This document shows, piece by piece, positions 61,726 through 64,000 of a DNA stretch of 64,000 nt. Position 1 is the stretch's first letter. Each line of letters opens with the position of its first letter. The notes beneath the pieces are model-generated. The model had not been told where the DNA came from. It did no database searches and saw nothing but the letters and a program-made list of their open reading frames with translations. This DNA comes from Skeletonema tropicum (taxonomy: Eukaryota > Bacillariophyta > Thalassiosirophyceae > Thalassiosirales > Thalassiosiraceae): NCBI GenBank assembly GCA_037178625.1, contig CM074144.1, forward strand, positions 744,001 through 808,000. Direction: 5' to 3'. The position numbers and the translations under genes were made by a program.

Positions 61726-62661
61726 CACCGCTCGCCCCACAACACGCGTAAAACGTGGAGGGGCGTCCTGCATCTCTGCCGTGGCTTGTGAGGCCAGAGC
61801 GAAGTCGTTCATACGAGCACTATCATCCAACTTTTCTTGGTAAGAATCACCTAAACTACATTGAAGAAAGCTTTTGGTGTTGCCTCTCCTAATACTGTAA
61901 TACCTGCTACTCAGATGTCTCGAAATCTGCAGCGTAACACCTGTATCTGGCACAGAAAAAGTTGTTTCCCCATCGTCGAGGAAGTTGTTAATGACACTGT
62001 TGTTGTTTGTGCTGATGACATTATTGTTGTTCATGCTAATACGGAAACAATTGTCGATTAAGGTGGCACGACCAATGAGATTGTCGATCTCTAAACTGCT
62101 GTGCCGTTTGTGGCTGCTGGCTTTTTTAATTACCCGCCAGAAGGTAATCTGCACAATCCGCTCTGCTTTTCCCAATCCACCCCTGGCAGGGGGTGGCCAC
62201 GGCGGCTTCGGGGGGGGTTCTGGTAATAAACCTGCTATTTTCCTAATCTGGTCCACTGCCGTAACTGGTGCTCCCTCTCCATGATGCTGGTAATCCCATC
62301 TCCGGTGGGATGTTCCCTCCCATTTCTTATCCATCATATCCATATCCTCCATCGGTGCCCATCCAACTAATGTCTTCTTTACAAAAATTACCTGCCAAAT
62401 TCCCTGCCTTCTATCCGTTCCATGCATGGTCGTCTCTCCATGATATCGTCTCCTGTGTCTCTGCCCGACGACGTGTAACATCAACGCCGTGACCAATTTT
62501 CCATCGATTCTCTTTATCTCCTCTAGTAACAAACGAATTCTGATACTGTTTTCCAACCATGTAGCTCTCATCGTTGTCGTGTCCCCTGTATGTTTTAAAG
62601 AATTATTTCTAATATCTCCTAGTAATGCTAAGGTGTGTTCGGTGGCTGTTCCGGCCGCCAT
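61723..62661 (-). CDS. Retrotransposon ORF1, unknown
   Basis: 312 residues, starting MAAGTATEHTLALLGD after a 95-bp leader. Features: a His/Arg-rich stretch (VVGQRHRRRYHGE), a proline-rich segment EPPPKPPWPPPARGGLG at about 145-165, an Asn-rich stretch (SMNNNNVISTNNNSVINN), and the C-terminus QDAPPRFTRVVGRAV. There is no RNA-recognition or zinc motif, so a Gag role is only inferred. Its TAA stop overlaps the ORF2 start in TAATG (61721-61725). Confidence 0.75.
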   Translation of the reverse strand: MAAGTATEHTLALLGDIRNNSLKHTGDTTTMRATWLENSIRIRLLLEEIKRIDGKLVTALMLHVVGQRHRRRYHGETTMHGTDRRQGIWQVIFVKKTLVGWAPMEDMDMMDKKWEGTSHRRWDYQHHGEGAPVTAVDQIRKIAGLLPEPPPKPPWPPPARGGLGKAERIVQITFWRVIKKASSHKRHSSLEIDNLIGRATLIDNCFRISMNNNNVISTNNNSVINNFLDDGETTFSVPDTGVTLQISRHLSSRYYSIRRGNTKSFLQCSLGDSYQEKLDDSARMNDFALASQATAEMQDAPPRFTRVVGRAV

Positions 62662-62756
62662 GGTTATTATCTATCTCTGTACGAGGTGTACTAGTTCCTA
62701 CGTAGCAATTATTTTCCCATTTTTCAATATTTTTCGACAATTCAGCGCGGATTGTA

Positions 62757-62775
62757 CAACGCACCACTAACTCCT
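62757..62775 (+). repeat. 19-bp target-site duplication of the retrotransposon, right
   Basis: Exact copy of 51204-51222. Confidence 0.97.
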
Positions 62776-64000
62776 TCTTGCTTCTCTAGCTCTGCTTGAA
62801 TCTCACCAAGCTCAATGCGGTAGCCGCGGACCTTCACTTGATGATCGAAACGACCTAGATACACAATCTCTCCGTCCTTGTCCCACTTCACTCGGTCGCC
62901 AGTCTTGTACACCCTACCGGGGCCGAATGGATTTGGGATGAATTTCTCGGCAGTGAGCTCTGGTCGGTTGTGGTATCCGATACTGACACCTATTCCGCCA
63001 ACCCAAAGCTCACCAGACACGCCTGGAGGACAGAGTGCACCATCATCAGGATGCACAATGTAATTCAGAGTGTTTGGAAGAGGACGGCCGATTGTATCAG
63101 GCCTGTGACCACCCGTGCACATCATTGACGCTTCAGTAGGTCCATACCCGTTGATGAACGTGGCTACCTTCAATTCAAGACCCTGAACACAAGACTCCCC
63201 ACCAACAAGCATCACCTTGATATTGTTTGTCTGGTCTTGAAGGAAAATGACCGCTACAGAAGGCGTGCATATCAACATCGTGCAGCACTTCATATCCAAA
63301 CTCAAAGCAAGACCATTGCCAAGTGTACCGAAGTATCCATACACAAACATATCAAATATGACAGGAGCAGCGCAACCCACCACATCCACTTGCGGTATCC
63401 CTTTACTGAATACCTCAACCCAAGATTCATACAATATCATATTCACTGGCCCAATGTGGTCACATACCACGCCCTTTGGAACACCTGTCGTTCCACTCGT
63501 GTAGATCATATAAGCACAGTCTGAAAACTTGACGAGACGCTCAAGCTCTGTTCCATCATGAGAGGTGTTCTCCACTGCTTCCTCCACAAGAACCTTCTCA
63601 AACCCTCCCTCAACCAGATCGACGTGCTCGCCCACAGTCACCAACAGCTTCATATCTGTATCCTCAGCAATAAACTTGATCCTCTCGGGCGGGAAAAGGA
63701 CAGCATCCATAGGGACATAAGCTGCACCAGACTTCAACACTCCCAACATGGCCACATGCATCTCAAACGTCTTCTCCCCCATCAAAATGCCTACATATGT
63801 GTTGGGCTTGGCACCACGTCGTTGCAACTCCACTGCTAGCCTGTGTGCCTGTGCATCAAGCTCTGCGTAGGTCATCTTTTCGGTTCCAGACTTGTTCAAC
63901 AGGGCGGTGGCATCAGGCCGCATCCTCGCCTGCTCCTCGACCATCTCATGGAGGCAGGAACAAATGATTTGGTCTTCGGGTCCACGTGCCAACTGCAGCA
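62757..64000 (-). pseudogene. Pls-like synthetase, adenylation domain (5-prime part, runs off the window)
   Basis: Open to the window edge. Adenylation core motifs in order: YTSGTTGVPKGVVCDH (A3), a FDMFVYGYFG region holding the substrate Asp (A4), INGYGPTEASM (A5), GELWVGGIGVSIGYHNRPE (A6), YKTGDRVKW (A7) and DHQVKVRGYRIELGEIQAEL (A8). It should activate an amino acid as aminoacyl-AMP and load it on the carrier domain. The reading ends at GVSGAL, where the retrotransposon begins and adds a few false codons (YNPR) and a stop. The substrate cannot be deduced reliably. The start of the gene is outside the window. Confidence 0.9.

Larger units (their letters stand above)
51223..62756 (-). mobile_element. 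Non-LTR retrotransposon, 11.5 kb, three ORFs, inserted in the synthetase gene
   Basis: Bounded by a perfect 19-bp duplication of the host gene. On the minus strand it has a 95-bp leader, ORF1 (312 codons), ORF2 (972 codons), ORF3 (2454 codons) and a 218-bp trailer that ends in a T-rich TTTGTATTTATTTATTTTT instead of poly(A). ORFs are linked by two TAATG overlaps. All three are open, so the copy looks complete and young. The clade is uncertain. Dualen/RandI-type elements of green algae are a known case of APE, RNase H and Ulp1-like protease in one LINE, but I cannot place this element there. Confidence 0.93.

Noticed and set aside
51441..62661. TAATG-overlapping ORFs as a bacterial operon or contaminant
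   Set aside because: The flanks are eukaryotic genes with introns, and the ORFs are LINE proteins. Stop/start overlap is known in eukaryotic LINEs.
51223..62756. The 11.5-kb segment as a giant intron of the synthetase gene
   Set aside because: Its ends are not GT-AG, it carries three intact mobile-element ORFs, and it is flanked by a perfect 19-bp target duplication.

Overview
This looks like a piece of a diatom nuclear genome, most likely a centric diatom such as Thalassiosira. Three things point that way. There are two fucoxanthin chlorophyll a/c light-harvesting genes whose signal peptides end in an AAAF-type cleavage motif typical of plastids bounded by four membranes. There are short GT-AG spliceosomal introns. 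The window also holds a Ty1/copia relic whose residues resemble those of stramenopile copies. The species is inferred, not proven.

Layout. 1-5.4 kb is transposon ground: a decayed Ty1/copia pol piece, two nested terminal-inverted-repeat elements around a 527-codon ORF, and a third such element. 5.9-11.4 kb has ordinary genes: a short-chain dehydrogenase-like gene broken by an 11-bp tandem duplication, a small lineage-type protein, and a two-exon vacuolar sorting receptor.

11.7-42.3 kb is a segmental-duplication array. Copies A, B, C, D and E of a roughly 6.3-kb unit are arranged A(+) B(-) C(-) spacer D(+) E(+), so the array is a large imperfect palindrome. Each copy carries a tRNA-Asp(GTC)/tRNA-Leu(AAG) pair and a 162-codon unknown gene. 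Most copies also carry pieces of a reverse-transcriptase gene, a 73-codon unknown gene and captured fragments of a light-harvesting gene. Later events cut into it: a Penelope-like fragment at the centre, an inverted-repeat element flanked by 182-bp direct repeats, a 1.1-kb insertion with a 20-bp target-site duplication, and many small templated indels. The outermost copy, E, ends in the intact light-harvesting gene that appears to be the source of the fragments.

42.3-48.3 kb is single-copy: two divergent light-harvesting genes, an FKBP-type isomerase, a convergent NSUN/RsmB-type RNA methyltransferase with one intron, and a tiny spliced gene. 48.3-64 kb is one long minus-strand gene resembling poly-lysine synthetase (adenylation domain, carrier domain, three pairs of membrane helices each followed by a left-handed beta-helix domain). 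It is split by an 11.5-kb non-LTR retrotransposon with a perfect 19-bp target-site duplication.

The retrotransposon is the most unusual object here. It has three ORFs chained by two TAATG stop/start overlaps, and the two junctions are duplicates of each other. The last ORF (2454 codons) joins an APE endonuclease, reverse transcriptase, RNase H, a CCHC zinc motif and a Ulp1-type cysteine protease.
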